Below, piece by piece: positions 1 to 10,711 of a stretch of DNA of 64,000 bases (within the stretch, counting starts at the first letter, position 1; each line of letters begins with the position of its first letter). The position numbers and the translations under genes are program-made. Below the pieces are notes generated by a model. It was not told where the DNA came from, ran no database searches, and saw only the letters and a program-made list of their open reading frames with translations. Origin of the DNA: Gammaproteobacteria bacterium (GTDB lineage Bacteria; Pseudomonadota; Gammaproteobacteria; UBA6429; Thiohalophilaceae); assembly GCA_016125505.1 (NCBI GenBank), contig WGLP01000006.1, positions 248,001 through 312,000 on the forward strand, in the 5' to 3' direction.

Positions 1-3000
1 CCCCTGGATTTTTAACCGGGGGATCTACACCCTCTGGAGGCAGTCCTGGACTTAGATCTGGAGTTTGGGGCTCTGGCGGTCTAGTCCAATCATATGTTTT
101 CCACGCAACCCGCATCGCTGGAATTGCATAGCACTCCGGACACAGTTGCACAAGTCCAGGTTCAGGAAGTGGATCATTAGTTACAAAAGGATCATGATAC
201 AAGCCTAGTGGATCGACATAACTAACCGGATTCCCAGCCACATACCCAAACGTGTTTAGTCCACCCCATAACCCAATCGGATCACTGGTGATATACCGCC
301 CCGTACTCGGGTCGTAATACCGGAAGTAATTATAGTAAAGCCCGGTCTCGGCATCGTAATACTGGCCGGGGAAGCGCAGGTTCAGAGTGAAGTGCACCCC
401 ATCGCCATCGGGGTCGTCGTTGGCGGCAGTGCTGCCGAAGGGATCGCTATTCCAGGTCCATACGACTTTCTGGGTGGCGTCACTGACGGCACGGGGTGTA
501 CCGAGTTGGTCGGTGTGGATGTAGTACACATTCCCCTGTTTGATCACCGCTATCGGCGTGCCGCGCAGATAGACGTATTCCACGCTCAGGTTGCCGTTGT
601 CATATTCCGCCAGCAGTTGGCCGCCGGTGTTATATATATAAGTGGTGAGGTTGCCGCCCTGCTCTTTGGCCGTACGTTGACCCAGGGCATTATAGGTATA
701 GGTGATCGTGCCATCGACACCAGTCAGTTGGTTATGGGCATTGTAGCTGTAACTATGCCGAGCATCGCTCGTGGTATTGCCATTAGCATCGAGTACGACT
801 GTGGTGGCGTCGACACTATTGAGGCGATTGCTATTGGCGGTGTAGGCATAATTTGTTGGAGTCGCATTGTCGAGCAGGCTGAGCCGGTTGCCGTTTTTGT
901 CGTAGCCCAGGCTTTGCGTGCCAAACCCGCCGCCTGCACTGGTCAGTCGGTTGAGGGCATCGTAGCCGTAGCTGGCGGGTTGATTTGCGATCCCATCGAT
1001 GAGCTGGGTGAGATTGCCATTAGGATCATATTGCGGGTAATCGCGTTGATATATCCCGGGCACGCTTTGTGACGTAAGGCGATAGGCGCTGTCCACGGTC
1101 TGCGACAGCACTGCACCATTGCCATAGGTCAGCGCAGTCATCGGCCCAAAGGGTGCGTAGGTAATATTGCTGGCCAGTGTTGTCGGCGTGCCGTTGATCG
1201 TGCCATCGAGCCGAATTACCTGGCCACTGGCGTCATAGTGATAGGTCACACTGTCGCCGGAGGGATACGTCACGGTCTGAATGCGACCCACGGCATCGTA
1301 GCTGTAACTGACATTTTGATGTACGGAGACATCGCCGAAGGCATCGTAGCTGTAATAAGTGACTTCGCTGCCCTGGGTCACGCTGCACAGACGCCCCACG
1401 CCGTTAGTACAGTTGTCATAGCTATAGCTGATGTCATCCAGCGGATACGGGGCATTGATCAAGGTCAGCCGGTTCAGGGCATCGTAGGTGTAAGTGAAGC
1501 TCTGGCCCTTGGCGTCGGTACGGGTGACCATGTTACCCGCCGCATCGTAGGCCATGGTCGTGGTGCCGGTATCCGGGCTGGTTTGCGACAGGAGTTCTCC
1601 TAGATCATCGTAAGTATATGTGGTGTGACCGTTATTAGGATCGGTAACCGAAGTGAGATTGTCATGACTGTTATAGGCATACGTTGTGAGCGCATTGGCC
1701 GTGCTGGTGTCACTACCACCGACATCCTGTGTTGAGGTCAACAGGCGTTTGAGGGCATCGTAACTGTAATCCGCGTTGGTCAGATTGCCGTCGGTGTCAT
1801 GCGACAAGGTCCCGTCCGGTGCGAAGGTATAGTCGTGGATCTCATTGGCCTGTGAGGTCGTGGCGAGACGGTTGTACGCATCGAAGGTCTGGCTGAGGGT
1901 ACGTTTCAACACGCCGTTACTGTCATAGATATTTTCCGCGGTCTTGTTGCCTTCGGTATCCAGGGTGTACTCGATGTAATTACCCAGGCCATCGGTGATA
2001 CGTGTCAGGCGTCGGGCATCGTCATAGCCGAAGGTGACTGTCGTCGCATCGGACGTACCATCTCCCAGAGTGATCGTCTGCACCTCCCCTGTCGGCAGAT
2101 AGGTCCAGCGAGTAGTGTGCGTCGTACTTCCGTCAGAAATGCTGGCAGTTTGTAGGCGGTCATTGCCGGGGTAATAGGTGTAGGTTAGCGTCAAACCATT
2201 CGGGCGAGACTCGCTGAGGATTTTGCCAGTAATAGAATACTGGATGTTATCGCGTGCGACGGTGCCGTTGGCGAGAGTGATGCGTTTCAGCCGGGCACGA
2301 TTATATCCTTCGCTGGGGTCATCCAGATAATATTCGAGCGTTGTGATGTCGCTGATATCGGTGCGAGGCCCGTCAATTTGGGAGAGCTGGTGATATGGCC
2401 CGTTATATTGCAGCGTTGTTGCACGAATGATGGTCGTGCAATCCGGTTTGAAGCCATTGACCGTAACGGAGGTAAGATTGGCGAAATCGTCATATCCGTA
2501 GGTAGTTACCTTGTTGCCTGTGGCGCAGACGGAAGATTCGGTTTTGGTGGCAACCTTCGAAATAAAGCGCGGGTCGTAAGTATAGTCCGTTTGCCGCTGC
2601 TGCGGCGTACCAGCAGCTTCGATACTGTAGCCGGTGTTGCCATTGGCATCATAGTTTCCATATTCGGTACGCAGACCGTGAATGGTCTTAGCAGAAATTA
2701 AATCTGTCCCGATATCATATTCGAAACTGGAATCACCCAGGCCACAACTAGTACAACCAGGGCCAGTTATAGCACTGATTTCCTTGCCGATAATTGTATC
2801 GGCAAAGGTGTAGGTTGTAACGTTATTACGACTGTCAGTGACTGTTGTGGTGCTATCGCTATTGAACGCAAGATCGACCCGCCCAACATTCGTCGCATGA
2901 TAGGAAGTAATCGCCCGCCCCTGTGAGTCATAGCCAAAGGTGGCAAAGCGTTTGTTGCGTTCGTCTTCTATGCCCGTCAAGGCATGCACATAACTCGGGT

Positions 3001-4372
3001 TTTCATAGAGATATTGGCGCGTAGAGCCGTCAGGGTTATCGACGTACTGCAGATTGCCGTTGGTATCATAGCGATACCCCCATTGTTGCACGCCGTTGTA
3101 GGTAACCGTAGCAAGAGTATTATCCGGATTATAGGTAAAACTGAGAACATTACCGACATTGTCAGTGACGCTATCCAGCTGATTATTGACGTAGTTCAAG
3201 GTTTCCAATACACCATTTGGATGTTTGATGCTCTGTAATTGGCCTCCAATATAGGTCTCAATGGTGTTGTCCTGGAGAGTGATCTCGAAACCATCAGTCG
3301 TTTTTGTTAGTTGCATGCCATGGACGCCATCGGCAAGAAAGATATTTCCACCTGCTGATTTGAAGAGAATCACACTGCCATCGGGCCGAGTTACCTCATA
3401 CCCGGCAATTTGAGCAATTCCACTATTGACTGTCGAATAAACGGGGATACTGCCGATAAATTTACCGTTATTGTATAAATGACACGCGTTATTCTCATAT
3501 ACAGCGACAGCGTTTTTGTACAATGGACTTGTGTATTGGTCCTTTATTTGCGCCCAGCCAGATGTACAGGCATCAGCTTCCGTCGAATATTCTGAAGATT
3601 GATTGCTGCCACTGGAAAATACTGGCATAGGGAAATTGTATGCGGTCAGACCGGCCATGTAAGTATCTCGCCAGTTACTTCCCAGGCTGGTTACTTTAGA
3701 ATCTTTGCTGTTGTAGTAGCGCTGAAAACTCAGGCCACTAATCGCCGAACTGCGCAGATCCGTTTCTGTCTGGAATTTATTTCCAGTAACGATCTGAATC
3801 GGATTCCCAGTCATCTTACTCGGGCTGCCTACGGTCTTGCACTGCGGACCAGCGCCTAACGCAAACTGATTTTGTGTCTGAACAAGAAAGTCATTATCGG
3901 ATTGAACAAAATAGTATGGAGTTACACACGAACCGTCTGGTTTTACTATTTGTGTACCAGTACAAGTTACTTTAGATACAGTACCTGCCCACGAATTAGG
4001 ATATGTAGTTGTTCGCCCCAGATAATCCATATAAGAAATATATTGATAGAAATCATTACCAACCATTCCAACGTAATAACAATCTGTAACAGTCCCTCCA
4101 TAAGTTTTTTCTATATAGCCAGGCCAATATTGTGTACACATAGTATCTGACCCAGCTTGTGCCACGTTATCTGCTGATGGAAAAATATATTGGCCATTTG
4201 CTGTTCCAGTTAAATACCTCCATGCCCATACGCTAAACGCATACTTAGTATCATCCGCATTAGCGGGAGTGAAATGCAGAAGCGCAATAACGCAAAATAA
4301 ACTTGCAATGATATTCTTAAAGTAAGAATGATTTTCCGAGCATACTTTTTGTTTTTTATTTTCGGTGCGCAC
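1..4372 (-). CDS. Secreted RHS/YD-repeat protein, 3' end beyond window
   Basis: An uninterrupted frame of 1457 codons runs from a GTG at 4372 to the left edge, so the C-terminus is missing. The GTG follows an AAGGGGGA ribosome site and opens a Sec signal peptide ending TPANA. After about 300 residues of unrecognised N-terminal sequence the translation becomes dozens of YD repeats of the type [23 protein letters not shown]. Near the left edge comes the conserved RHS core end: [15 protein letters not shown], then [11 protein letters not shown]. In this family the segment after DPLGL is a variable, often toxic, C-terminal tip. About 55 residues of it are visible; they are proline-rich and not recognised. 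The core forms a shell that encloses the tip, for contact-dependent killing or as a secreted cell-surface protein. The Sec signal suggests general secretion, not T6SS delivery. Any immunity gene would lie outside the window. Confidence 0.9.
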   Translation of the reverse strand, partial: MRTENKKQKVCSENHSYFKNIIASLFCVIALLHFTPANADDTKYAFSVWAWRYLTGTANGQYIFPSADNVAQAGSDTMCTQYWPGYIEKTYGGTVTDCYYVGMVGNDFYQYISYMDYLGRTTTYPNSWAGTVSKVTCTGTQIVKPDGSCVTPYYFVQSDNDFLVQTQNQFALGAGPQCKTVGSPSKMTGNPIQIVTGNKFQTETDLRSSAISGLSFQRYYNSKDSKVTSLGSNWRDTYMAGLTAYNFPMPVFSSGSNQSSEYSTEADACTSGWAQIKDQYTSPLYKNAVAVYENNACHLYNNGKFIGSIPVYSTVNSGIAQIAGYEVTRPDGSVILFKSAGGNIFLADGVHGMQLTKTTDGFEITLQDNTIETYIGGQLQSIKHPNGVLETLNYVNNQLDSVTDNVGNVLSFTYNPDNTLATVTYNGVQQWGYRYDTNGNLQYVDNPDGSTRQYLYENPSYVHALTGIEDERNKRFATFGYDSQGRAITSYHATNVGRVDLAFNSDSTTTVTDSRNNVTTYTFADTIIGKEISAITGPGCTSCGLGDSSFEYDIGTDLISAKTIHGLRTEYGNYDANGNTGYSIEAAGTPQQRQTDYTYDPRFISKVATKTESSVCATGNKVTTYGYDDFANLTSVTVNGFKPDCTTIIRATTLQYNGPYHQLSQIDGPRTDISDITTLEYYLDDPSEGYNRARLKRITLANGTVARDNIQYSITGKILSESRPNGLTLTYTYYPGNDRLQTASISDGSTTHTTRWTYLPTGEVQTITLGDGTSDATTVTFGYDDARRLTRITDGLGNYIEYTLDTEGNKTAENIYDSNGVLKRTLSQTFDAYNRLATTSQANEIHDYTFAPDGTLSHDTDGNLTNADYSYDALKRLLTSTQDVGGSDTSTANALTTYAYNSHDNLTSVTDPNNGHTTYTYDDLGELLSQTSPDTGTTTMAYDAAGNMVTRTDAKGQSFTYTYDALNRLTLINAPYPLDDISYSYDNCTNGVGRLCSVTQGSEVTYYSYDAFGDVSVHQNVSYSYDAVGRIQTVTYPSGDSVTYHYDASGQVIRLDGTINGTPTTLASNITYAPFGPMTALTYGNGAVLSQTVDSAYRLTSQSVPGIYQRDYPQYDPNGNLTQLIDGIANQPASYGYDALNRLTSAGGGFGTQSLGYDKNGNRLSLLDNATPTNYAYTANSNRLNSVDATTVVLDANGNTTSDARHSYSYNAHNQLTGVDGTITYTYNALGQRTAKEQGGNLTTYIYNTGGQLLAEYDNGNLSVEYVYLRGTPIAVIKQGNVYYIHTDQLGTPRAVSDATQKVVWTWNSDPFGSTAANDDPDGDGVHFTLNLRFPGQYYDAETGLYYNYFRYYDPSTGRYITSDPIGLWGGLNTFGYVAGNPVSYVDPLGLYHDPFVTNDPLPEPGLVQLCPECYAIPAMRVAWKTYDWTRPPEPQTPDLSPGLPPEGVDPPVKNPG

Positions 4373-4560
4373 TGCTTCCCCCTTTTATCTCAATAACACA
4401 TACAGATGAAAACGCGTATTGAATATGAAATTAAAAATTCTATACGGCACAGAAGCACAGAATAACCTCACCATAACAAACTACGAAATCGGTAAAAATT
4501 AAAGTTAACAATCTTTAACAAAAGTTACATTATCAAGAAAACTATACAATCAAATAATTA
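4373..4560. other. A+T-rich intergenic region
   Basis: This 188-base gap between the end of the small sortase-locus gene and the RHS start is clearly richer in A+T than either neighbour. It should hold the RHS promoter. I see no convincing terminator or gene in it. Confidence 0.5.
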
Positions 4561-4797
4561 TCACACACCTTCCGACAACACCCACTTATCCAAAAACAAA
4601 TTACGTTGCATTGTCGTGGGATCGTTGCATTTCACCTGCTGACATTCTTGCGTATTTTCACTGTCACTGGTCGTAAACAACTCCACGGCATCGACGTCGG
4701 CGATGTTGCCCTGGATGGTTTCCAGGGTCACCATGAGGTTGTCCAGTAATTCCTTGCTGTCGGATTTGATGTTGATCGAGAGTGTGTAGCGGGACAT
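4561..4797 (-). CDS. Small hypothetical protein in the sortase operon
   Basis: The frame encodes 78 residues. Its start at 4797 has an excellent ribosome site (AAAGGAGC, 5 bases before ATG) and lies 12 bases after the sortase stop, so it is probably cotranscribed as the last gene of the sortase operon. The protein has no signal peptide or membrane segment. It begins with an alternating, strand-like stretch (RYTLSINIKS), followed by a helical acidic part and two cysteines (ECQQVKC). I do not recognise the family and assign no function. Confidence 0.7.
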   Translation of the reverse strand: MSRYTLSINIKSDSKELLDNLMVTLETIQGNIADVDAVELFTTSDSENTQECQQVKCNDPTTMQRNLFLDKWVLSEGV

Positions 4798-4809
4798 GTT
4801 GCGCTCCTT

Positions 4810-5421
4810 TTATATAGGTAAGGTACGGTCGTTGTGGTTCGGGACGGCTTCGGCGCTCACCACATAACGCAGGTTGCCGCCGGTGTGTATCGTGTCGAAG
4901 GGATAGCAGGTCACCAGGATCAGCCAGTTGCCTGTCGGCGGCACAGTGATATCGCCACTGCTCGTATCGATGACCTGCGATCCCGTTACGCGGTAATGAA
5001 AGATCATGCCATTACTGCGTTGCAGTTCCACAAGCTCGCCAGGCCGTGTGTATTTGAGAAAATGAAAATGGGTATCGCGGTGGCCGCTGATCATGATCGC
5101 ACCGTGATCCTTCCCCATATATGACTGAGTAGACTCGCCTGGCGCGAACGCCAGGCTATTGCCCATATCCCCTTGCAACACGATTTGATCGACGTCTTGT
5201 CCCGGTACGATCAAACGTGCGACCGGCCAGGTGTCCGCCCACGGCCAGGGTTTATTGATGTGGCCGCGGCTGGCAACAGTCTCCGCCCAGGATTGACGTA
5301 ACAGCTCCTGTGCGAGCATGGCCTTGGCCGGGATATAAAACGCGCTGCCGAGGAAGAACAAGGCCAGTGCCAATAACAACCACAGCAGGCGGCGCATGGT
5401 CTTATCGCTCAAGCGGCCCAT
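4810..5421 (-). CDS. Class GN sortase
   Basis: This 203-aa transpeptidase should be anchored in the inner membrane by an N-terminal helix (residues about 10-30) and cut a sorting signal on its partner protein. The class C60 residues are visible: His in SGHRDTHF, Cys in LVTCYPFDT and Arg in GGNLRYVV. ATG 5421 was chosen over an upstream in-frame start because AAAGGAGG sits just before it. The gene overlaps the end of the target gene by 13 bases, so the two are translationally linked. Sortases are rare in Gram-negative bacteria. The known proteobacterial 'dedicated sortase' pairs one such enzyme with one adjacent VIT/VWA substrate, as here. Confidence 0.92.
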   Translation of the reverse strand: MGRLSDKTMRRLLWLLLALALFFLGSAFYIPAKAMLAQELLRQSWAETVASRGHINKPWPWADTWPVARLIVPGQDVDQIVLQGDMGNSLAFAPGESTQSYMGKDHGAIMISGHRDTHFHFLKYTRPGELVELQRSNGMIFHYRVTGSQVIDTSSGDITVPPTGNWLILVTCYPFDTIHTGGNLRYVVSAEAVPNHNDRTLPI

Positions 5422-7541
5422 GACTGACCTCCTTTGCGTGCATACCACTTCAGACCCAGCGCCATGCTCAACAGGAGGATGCCCAGCAACCAGAACAGAT
5501 TTTGCGCCGTGCCGGTTTGCGCCTGCATGCCAAAGATCTTCGCGGCATCCTGTCCTTGCGGCAGGTTTACCGGTACCGCAAGTGAATTCAACCCGGAAGT
5601 TTGCGGACGCACGGGTGTGACATCCACCGCCACCAGGCTGGTGTACTTGCTGACCATGTGATGGTGTAACGCAAGCTCAATCACCTGCTTGCGCACCTGC
5701 GCGGCATCGGCGCCGTCGGCCGCGCTGTCCATCAGGCTGTCGATGCGTTGCCTTGCCCACAATTGCGCAATACCACGCCCGGGCTTGGCCTGTTGCAGGA
5801 ACATACTCGCGGACCAGTCCTTGCCCTGACGCAGCCCCTTGAGTACCAGCTCACCGCTGTCCGCGTCACTGCGCGCGGTAAACATCAAGGGCTCGCCCAG
5901 GTAAAGATCCGGCAGATGCGCCGGCGACATCTCGAATTGATTGAAACTGTGTTCTACGGCGAGGTCGCGCATGACCGGGCTATCGAGTTTGGCAAACAGT
6001 GCCTGCATCTTGTCGGCGACTTCGTTGACGCGACTGATATAGGTAAACGTGCCGCGGCCGAACTGCGCGGCCTTGGTCATGAAGTGACTGTTGGGGGCGG
6101 AACCGATCCCCACAGTGAACAAGCGACTGTTGCCCAGGTGGTGACGGATATATTCGAACAAGGCATCTTCGTTGCCGACGGCGCCATCTGTTAAAAAGAT
6201 TACCTGACGCAGACGCTGTGTCTCATCGTCGTTGTTGGCCAGCGCCTTTTGCATGGCGCCCATCATTTCGGTGCCGCCACCGGCCTGCAGATTTTCCACA
6301 TACCGCAGCGCCTGGGTTTTGTTGTTCAGACTGGCGGGCACGGGATGATCGAACAGGGTATCCGTGACCGAGTTGAATTGAATGACGTTGAAGTAATCGT
6401 CGCCGCGCAGGCGTTTCAAGGCCAGCATCAGCGCGTCGCGTGCCTGCCGGATCGAGACGCCGCCCATGGAGCCGGAGGTATCGATCACGTAGATCACTTC
6501 ACGCGCCAGGGTCTGAGTCTGTTGTTCCGCCTGTGGCGGTAACAACATCCCCAGGTAAAACATTTCATTGCCGATACGTTCACTGAACAGTGCGGCTTGC
6601 GGGGCCTGGCCGGCCACCGGTGTCCACACCAGTTCGAAATCGTGATCGCTGGGGACCTGACCGTCGGCGAGATTGATGGTGTAACGGCCTTCGCCGTGGT
6701 TACTGATCGTGATCGGATGATACGAGCTCTTGAGATCACTCACATCAAACCCCGCGTCCAGTTCGATATGGATCGTCACCGGATTGATCTTTTGGCCCAG
6801 GGCCACGGGCGGTGTGATGCGGTTGGCATCGGGGACTTGCGTCGTCGGTTGGGCGAAGCCGGTACCATCGACTAGGGCCTGCTCATCCGGCGCACCGCCG
6901 GGAATATAACGCGGCGTGATCGCCAGCGGCATGCGCAAACGAAACTGTCCCTGGTCGTAGGCCAGGGTTTGCTGGTATTCGATCTCGACCACGATGCTCT
7001 CGTGCGGCCCGATGTTGGCGACCGAGGTCGTAAACATGTTCGGCCGTTCCTGTTCGAGCAGGGAGGCGCGTTTGCCTGCGCGCTTGGCTTGCTCATAAAT
7101 CTGCTTGGCCTCGGCCTTCTCCTTAATCTGGCCCTCGATGATGCGCTCGCCGACGCGAATCCGCATGTGATCCACCGCGGCATTTTCCGGCAGCGGGAAG
7201 ACATAAATGCCTTCCATCCATTCGTCACTGCCATTGGTGAAGGTCTGCGTCAGGCGCGCGCGGTTGATATAACCGGTGACGCGCATGTCCACGTCGGTGT
7301 CGAGCAAGGGTGCCGCGCGATACTGACCGTCGTGCGCGGCGCGATAAAACAGGGTGCCCTGCTTGGCGCTGGCATAGTCCGGCTCGGCGGCCGTGGCCGT
7401 CTGCACGAACGACAGGAACAGCACCAGGGCCGTCAGCACGATAATGTGTTCCACCACGTAAATGACGCGGTCCGCCAGGCGCGGTTTGCGCGTCACCCCC
7501 CATAACCGTAGCTCTTGCTTTTCCAACTTATTGTGTTGCAT
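5409..7541 (-). CDS. Dedicated sortase target protein, VIT and VWA domains
   Basis: This 710-aa surface or periplasmic protein is the likely sole substrate of the adjacent sortase. The order is: N-terminal hydrophobic signal/anchor (about 30-50) ending near TATAAEP; a VIT domain (about 60-200, with YVFPLPENAAVDHM); a VWA domain from about 330 with an intact metal-site motif, DTSGSMGG, and later LTDGAVGNE; and a C-terminal tail with QTGTAQN, a hydrophobic helix and basic residues (WYARKGG). The tail has the layout of a sorting signal, though the motif reads AQTG instead of classical LPxTG. ATG 7541 follows GGAGGCAAAACC; the frame stays open further upstream but that part looks non-coding. VIT/VWA proteins often bind matrix or other proteins; the ligand is unknown. 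Confidence 0.9.
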   Translation of the reverse strand: MQHNKLEKQELRLWGVTRKPRLADRVIYVVEHIIVLTALVLFLSFVQTATAAEPDYASAKQGTLFYRAAHDGQYRAAPLLDTDVDMRVTGYINRARLTQTFTNGSDEWMEGIYVFPLPENAAVDHMRIRVGERIIEGQIKEKAEAKQIYEQAKRAGKRASLLEQERPNMFTTSVANIGPHESIVVEIEYQQTLAYDQGQFRLRMPLAITPRYIPGGAPDEQALVDGTGFAQPTTQVPDANRITPPVALGQKINPVTIHIELDAGFDVSDLKSSYHPITISNHGEGRYTINLADGQVPSDHDFELVWTPVAGQAPQAALFSERIGNEMFYLGMLLPPQAEQQTQTLAREVIYVIDTSGSMGGVSIRQARDALMLALKRLRGDDYFNVIQFNSVTDTLFDHPVPASLNNKTQALRYVENLQAGGGTEMMGAMQKALANNDDETQRLRQVIFLTDGAVGNEDALFEYIRHHLGNSRLFTVGIGSAPNSHFMTKAAQFGRGTFTYISRVNEVADKMQALFAKLDSPVMRDLAVEHSFNQFEMSPAHLPDLYLGEPLMFTARSDADSGELVLKGLRQGKDWSASMFLQQAKPGRGIAQLWARQRIDSLMDSAADGADAAQVRKQVIELALHHHMVSKYTSLVAVDVTPVRPQTSGLNSLAVPVNLPQGQDAAKIFGMQAQTGTAQNLFWLLGILLLSMALGLKWYARKGGQSWAA

Positions 7542-7854
7542 GGTTTTGCCTCCGTTGACCCAGCGTGCCGTCCGTGGCTTTAGGGCTGTCCCTAAACGCG
7601 CCGGAATTATTGAAATCGTTGGAGGAAAGTATTGCCGCCGGACATGGCGGCAAGCGGGATGGATCGGGGCGGGTCCGGGGCAAATTCTGATGAATTCTGA
7701 CAATCAGCGCCCAGGCTGCATACGCGGTGATGCGGCTATGCTATATAAGTGTTCCTAACGTGAAGCACTATTGGCGATGCGTCGCAGACTATCAACTGTA
7801 TCTGGTCCAGAAACAGCGTTTGAGTAAATAGTCAGTCATACACAGGAGAGAGGA
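7542..7854. promoter_or_regulatory. Divergent promoter region of the sortase locus
   Basis: These 313 bases separate the target/sortase operon (minus strand) from the response regulator/kinase pair (plus strand), so promoters of both must lie here. A CACAGGAGAGAGG ribosome site immediately precedes the response regulator ATG at 7855. I see no clear palindrome that could be named an operator. Confidence 0.5.
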
Positions 7855-8553
7855 ATGAGCAGGACCATTGCGATTGTCGAGGACGAACCGGCGATTCGCC
7901 AGAACTATGCCGAGGCCCTGACCCGCCAGGGCTATGCGGTGGATCAGTACGCGGATCGTCAATCCGCCCTCAGCGCCTTCGGCAAGCGTCTGCCGGACCT
8001 CGCCCTGCTGGACATTGGTCTGAAAAACGATGTGGACGGCGGGTTTGAGTTATGCCGTAACCTGCGCGCGTTGTCACCCAACCTGCCGATCATTTTCCTC
8101 ACCGCACGCGACAGCGATCTCGATACGATCTCCGGTTTGCGGCTGGGCGCCGATGACTACCTGACCAAGGACATCAGCATCCCGAATCTATGCGCACGCA
8201 TCAGTGCCTTCTTCCGCCGCCTGGATCTGAGCAAGCAACCGCAACAGGCCGAAGAATTGATTCAACGCGGGCCGCTCACCCTGGACATGAACCGCTTCGC
8301 GGTCCGCTGGCACGACCAGTTGCTGGAACTGACGCTCACGGAATTCTGGATCGTGCATACCCTGTCCCTGCATCCGGGTCATGTGAAAAACCGCGACCAG
8401 CTCATGAAGGACGCACGCATCGTGGTGGACGATGCCACCATCACCTCGCACATCAAACGCATCCGCAACAAGTTCCTCAAGCTTGACCCGGGCTTCGATC
8501 ACATCGACACGGTGTACGGCATGGGTTACCGCTGGGTGGAAAAGAATAACTAA
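7855..8553 (+). CDS. pdsR: OmpR-type response regulator of the sortase system
   Basis: The 232-aa protein has a receiver domain (1-120) with the acidic pair EDE near residue 10, the phospho-acceptor Asp53 in LLDIGL, Thr in FLTARD and Lys in YLTKD. A winged-helix DNA-binding domain follows (about 135-230) with TLTEFWIVHTL and the closing VYGMGYRW typical of OmpR/PhoB regulators. It lies 4 bases ahead of the kinase gene and diverges from the sortase operon. That matches the known dedicated-sortase response regulator, so regulation of the sortase and its target is the likely job. The symbol is from family context, not experiment. Confidence 0.88.
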   Translation: MSRTIAIVEDEPAIRQNYAEALTRQGYAVDQYADRQSALSAFGKRLPDLALLDIGLKNDVDGGFELCRNLRALSPNLPIIFLTARDSDLDTISGLRLGADDYLTKDISIPNLCARISAFFRRLDLSKQPQQAEELIQRGPLTLDMNRFAVRWHDQLLELTLTEFWIVHTLSLHPGHVKNRDQLMKDARIVVDDATITSHIKRIRNKFLKLDPGFDHIDTVYGMGYRWVEKNN

Positions 8554-8557
8554 GCGT

Positions 8558-10711
8558 ATGCCGACGTTCGCCCCGCCGCGCCTGCGCTTCAGTATCCGCT
8601 TCAAGCTGCTGCTGGTCGCCTCCACCCTGCTGATCATCCCCATCATCGGCACCAAGTACATTCGCGAAATGGAGGACTACCTGCGCCAGCAACAACAGGA
8701 GGCCTTGTTGAGCCGCGCGCAAATGGTGGCGGCGGTCTTTCAGGGCAGGCCGGACCTGTTCAAGACCCAGAACAGCGACGCCTTCCCCACGCGCGGCGTG
8801 CAGCATATCTTGATTCGTCCGCTGCATTCGCCCATCGTGCTCGACGGTTATCTCGATGACTGGGCGCCCTATCGCGACCGCATGCAATTGTATTCGCTGG
8901 ATCACGCCGTCAAGGGGTCGGAACCCGGCTCGCTGAGTTTTTATCACCAGCTCGGCAGTTACCAGAACTACGTGTACGCGGTGTTCCAGGTCAATGACGA
9001 TCACATCGTGTATCGCGCACCGAACAGCCTGCGCATCGATCAGGCGGATCATTTATTGATCGTGATGGAAGACAAGCTGGGCAAGGTGCATCGTTACATC
9101 GTGTCCACGCTGGCGCCCGGCTGGGTGAATGCCTACGTGGTCAGCGACGACCCGGACAACCCGATCCCGCTGGCGCCGGAGGTGCGCATCAAGGGCGAGT
9201 GGCAGGAGACCGCGCAGGGTTACAACATCGAGCTGCGCATCCCGATTAACATGCTGGGTAACCGCCTGTCCTTTGCCATCGCCGATGTCGATGACCCAGT
9301 GAGCCGGCAGGTGGACACCCTCATCAGCACCGCCGGGATTGACAGCCCCGACACTCTGGGCACGATCATGTTTCCCTCGCAGGAGGCGGAAGGTCTACTC
9401 GAACGGCTCAAGCATCCCCTGATGCGCACCTGGGTGATCGACAAACAAAACCGGGTGATCGCGCGCATCGGTTCGCTGACACCGGACCCGGACGAACAGG
9501 CCGATGACGATCTCACCCCGCCCACCAAGGAACCGTCGATCTTGTCGGGGCTGATGACGCTGTTCTACAAATGGGTCCTGAAACAACCCGCCAATGAATT
9601 TCAGGACGTCTTGCTCAATGCCTCGCGCCTGGACAGCATCGAATTCCGCGAGGCCATGGCCGGCACGCCCGCCACGCGCTGGCGGCAGACACCGGACAAA
9701 CAGGCGACCATCCTGACTGCCGCCTATCCGGTATATAAGGACAAACAGGTGATCGGTGCCGTCGCTATCGAACAGACCAGTAATGCGATCCTGCTGGCAC
9801 AAAACCAGGCCATGGAAATTTTATTCAATTTAAGCGCCCTGGCATTTCTGATCGCCTGTGGTGTGTTGCTGTTGTTTGCCAGCCGCCTCTCGCACCGGGT
9901 CCGGCGCCTGCGCGACAGCGCGGAGTCGGCCATCACGCCCGATGGCCGGGTCGTCGGTGATATCGTGGCAACCCGCGACAGCGACGAGATCGGTGACCTC
10001 TCGCGCAGCGTCACCAGCATGTTGGATCGCCTGGCGCAGTACAATCGCTACCTCGAATCCATGGCCAGTAAACTCTCCCATGAATTGCGTACACCGATTA
10101 CCGTCGTGCGCTCCTCGCTGGATAACCTCAGTCCGGAAAGCCCGCCGCAGGAGATCGAGACCTACACCCAACGCGCGCGTGACGGGATCGATCGCCTGAA
10201 TAATTTATTGACCCGCATGAGCGAGGCCACGCGCCTGGAACAAACCCTGCAAAGCGAACAACTCAATCGCTTTGATTTATACCAGGTAGTACACGGCTGC
10301 GTGGAAGGCTATCGCCTCGCGCACCCGGACATCCGTTTTGAATTCACAGGCAACGCGGGCGTGATCGTGCATGGCGTGGCGGAACTGCTGGCGCAATTAC
10401 TGGATAAGCTCGTCAGCAACGCCGTGGATTTTCATACACCACAGACGCCAATCCAGATCGCGTTAAGCACGGACGGCAGACAGGTCAAACTCATGGTCAG
10501 CAATAGCGGCCCCGCCCTGCCCGATGAGATGGCAGGCAACCTGTTCGAGTCCATGGTCTCCATCCGTCAACACAAGGGCGATCAGGCTCACCTCGGGCTC
10601 GGCCTGTACATCGTTCGCCTCATCGTGGAATTCCATCGCGGCAAGGTCCAGGCGCGAAATCGGGATGATAATAGCGGCGTGGAGTTTATGGTGAGCTTAC
10701 CTGCTGTTTAA
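8558..10711 (+). CDS. pdsS: Sortase-system sensor histidine kinase
   Basis: A 717-aa membrane kinase. Transmembrane helix 1 is at about 13-30. A large periplasmic part (about 30-425) contains the phrase VLDGYLDDWAPY, which resembles the start of carbohydrate-binding CBM9/DOMON-like sensor domains. Helix 2 (about 425-450) is followed by HAMP. The HisKA box reads SKLSHELRTPI, with His as the phospho-site. The ATPase N box is LVSNAVDFH and the G2-like box LGLGLYIVRLI. The start at ATG 8558, 4 bases after the regulator stop, is preferred; the frame extends upstream into the regulator. Together with the regulator it forms the two-component pair characteristic of proteobacterial dedicated sortase loci. 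Confidence 0.88.
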   Translation: MPTFAPPRLRFSIRFKLLLVASTLLIIPIIGTKYIREMEDYLRQQQQEALLSRAQMVAAVFQGRPDLFKTQNSDAFPTRGVQHILIRPLHSPIVLDGYLDDWAPYRDRMQLYSLDHAVKGSEPGSLSFYHQLGSYQNYVYAVFQVNDDHIVYRAPNSLRIDQADHLLIVMEDKLGKVHRYIVSTLAPGWVNAYVVSDDPDNPIPLAPEVRIKGEWQETAQGYNIELRIPINMLGNRLSFAIADVDDPVSRQVDTLISTAGIDSPDTLGTIMFPSQEAEGLLERLKHPLMRTWVIDKQNRVIARIGSLTPDPDEQADDDLTPPTKEPSILSGLMTLFYKWVLKQPANEFQDVLLNASRLDSIEFREAMAGTPATRWRQTPDKQATILTAAYPVYKDKQVIGAVAIEQTSNAILLAQNQAMEILFNLSALAFLIACGVLLLFASRLSHRVRRLRDSAESAITPDGRVVGDIVATRDSDEIGDLSRSVTSMLDRLAQYNRYLESMASKLSHELRTPITVVRSSLDNLSPESPPQEIETYTQRARDGIDRLNNLLTRMSEATRLEQTLQSEQLNRFDLYQVVHGCVEGYRLAHPDIRFEFTGNAGVIVHGVAELLAQLLDKLVSNAVDFHTPQTPIQIALSTDGRQVKLMVSNSGPALPDEMAGNLFESMVSIRQHKGDQAHLGLGLYIVRLIVEFHRGKVQARNRDDNSGVEFMVSLPAV

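Noticed and set aside
392-1603. Long plus-strand open frames opposite the RHS gene
   Set aside because: They mirror the regular codon pattern of YD repeats on the minus strand, have no ribosome sites and encode no recognisable domain.
1-4000. Short recurring units that might suggest a CRISPR or tandem DNA repeat
   Set aside because: The recurrence is at protein level (YD repeats); spacing and sequence vary and there are no identical direct repeats with spacers.
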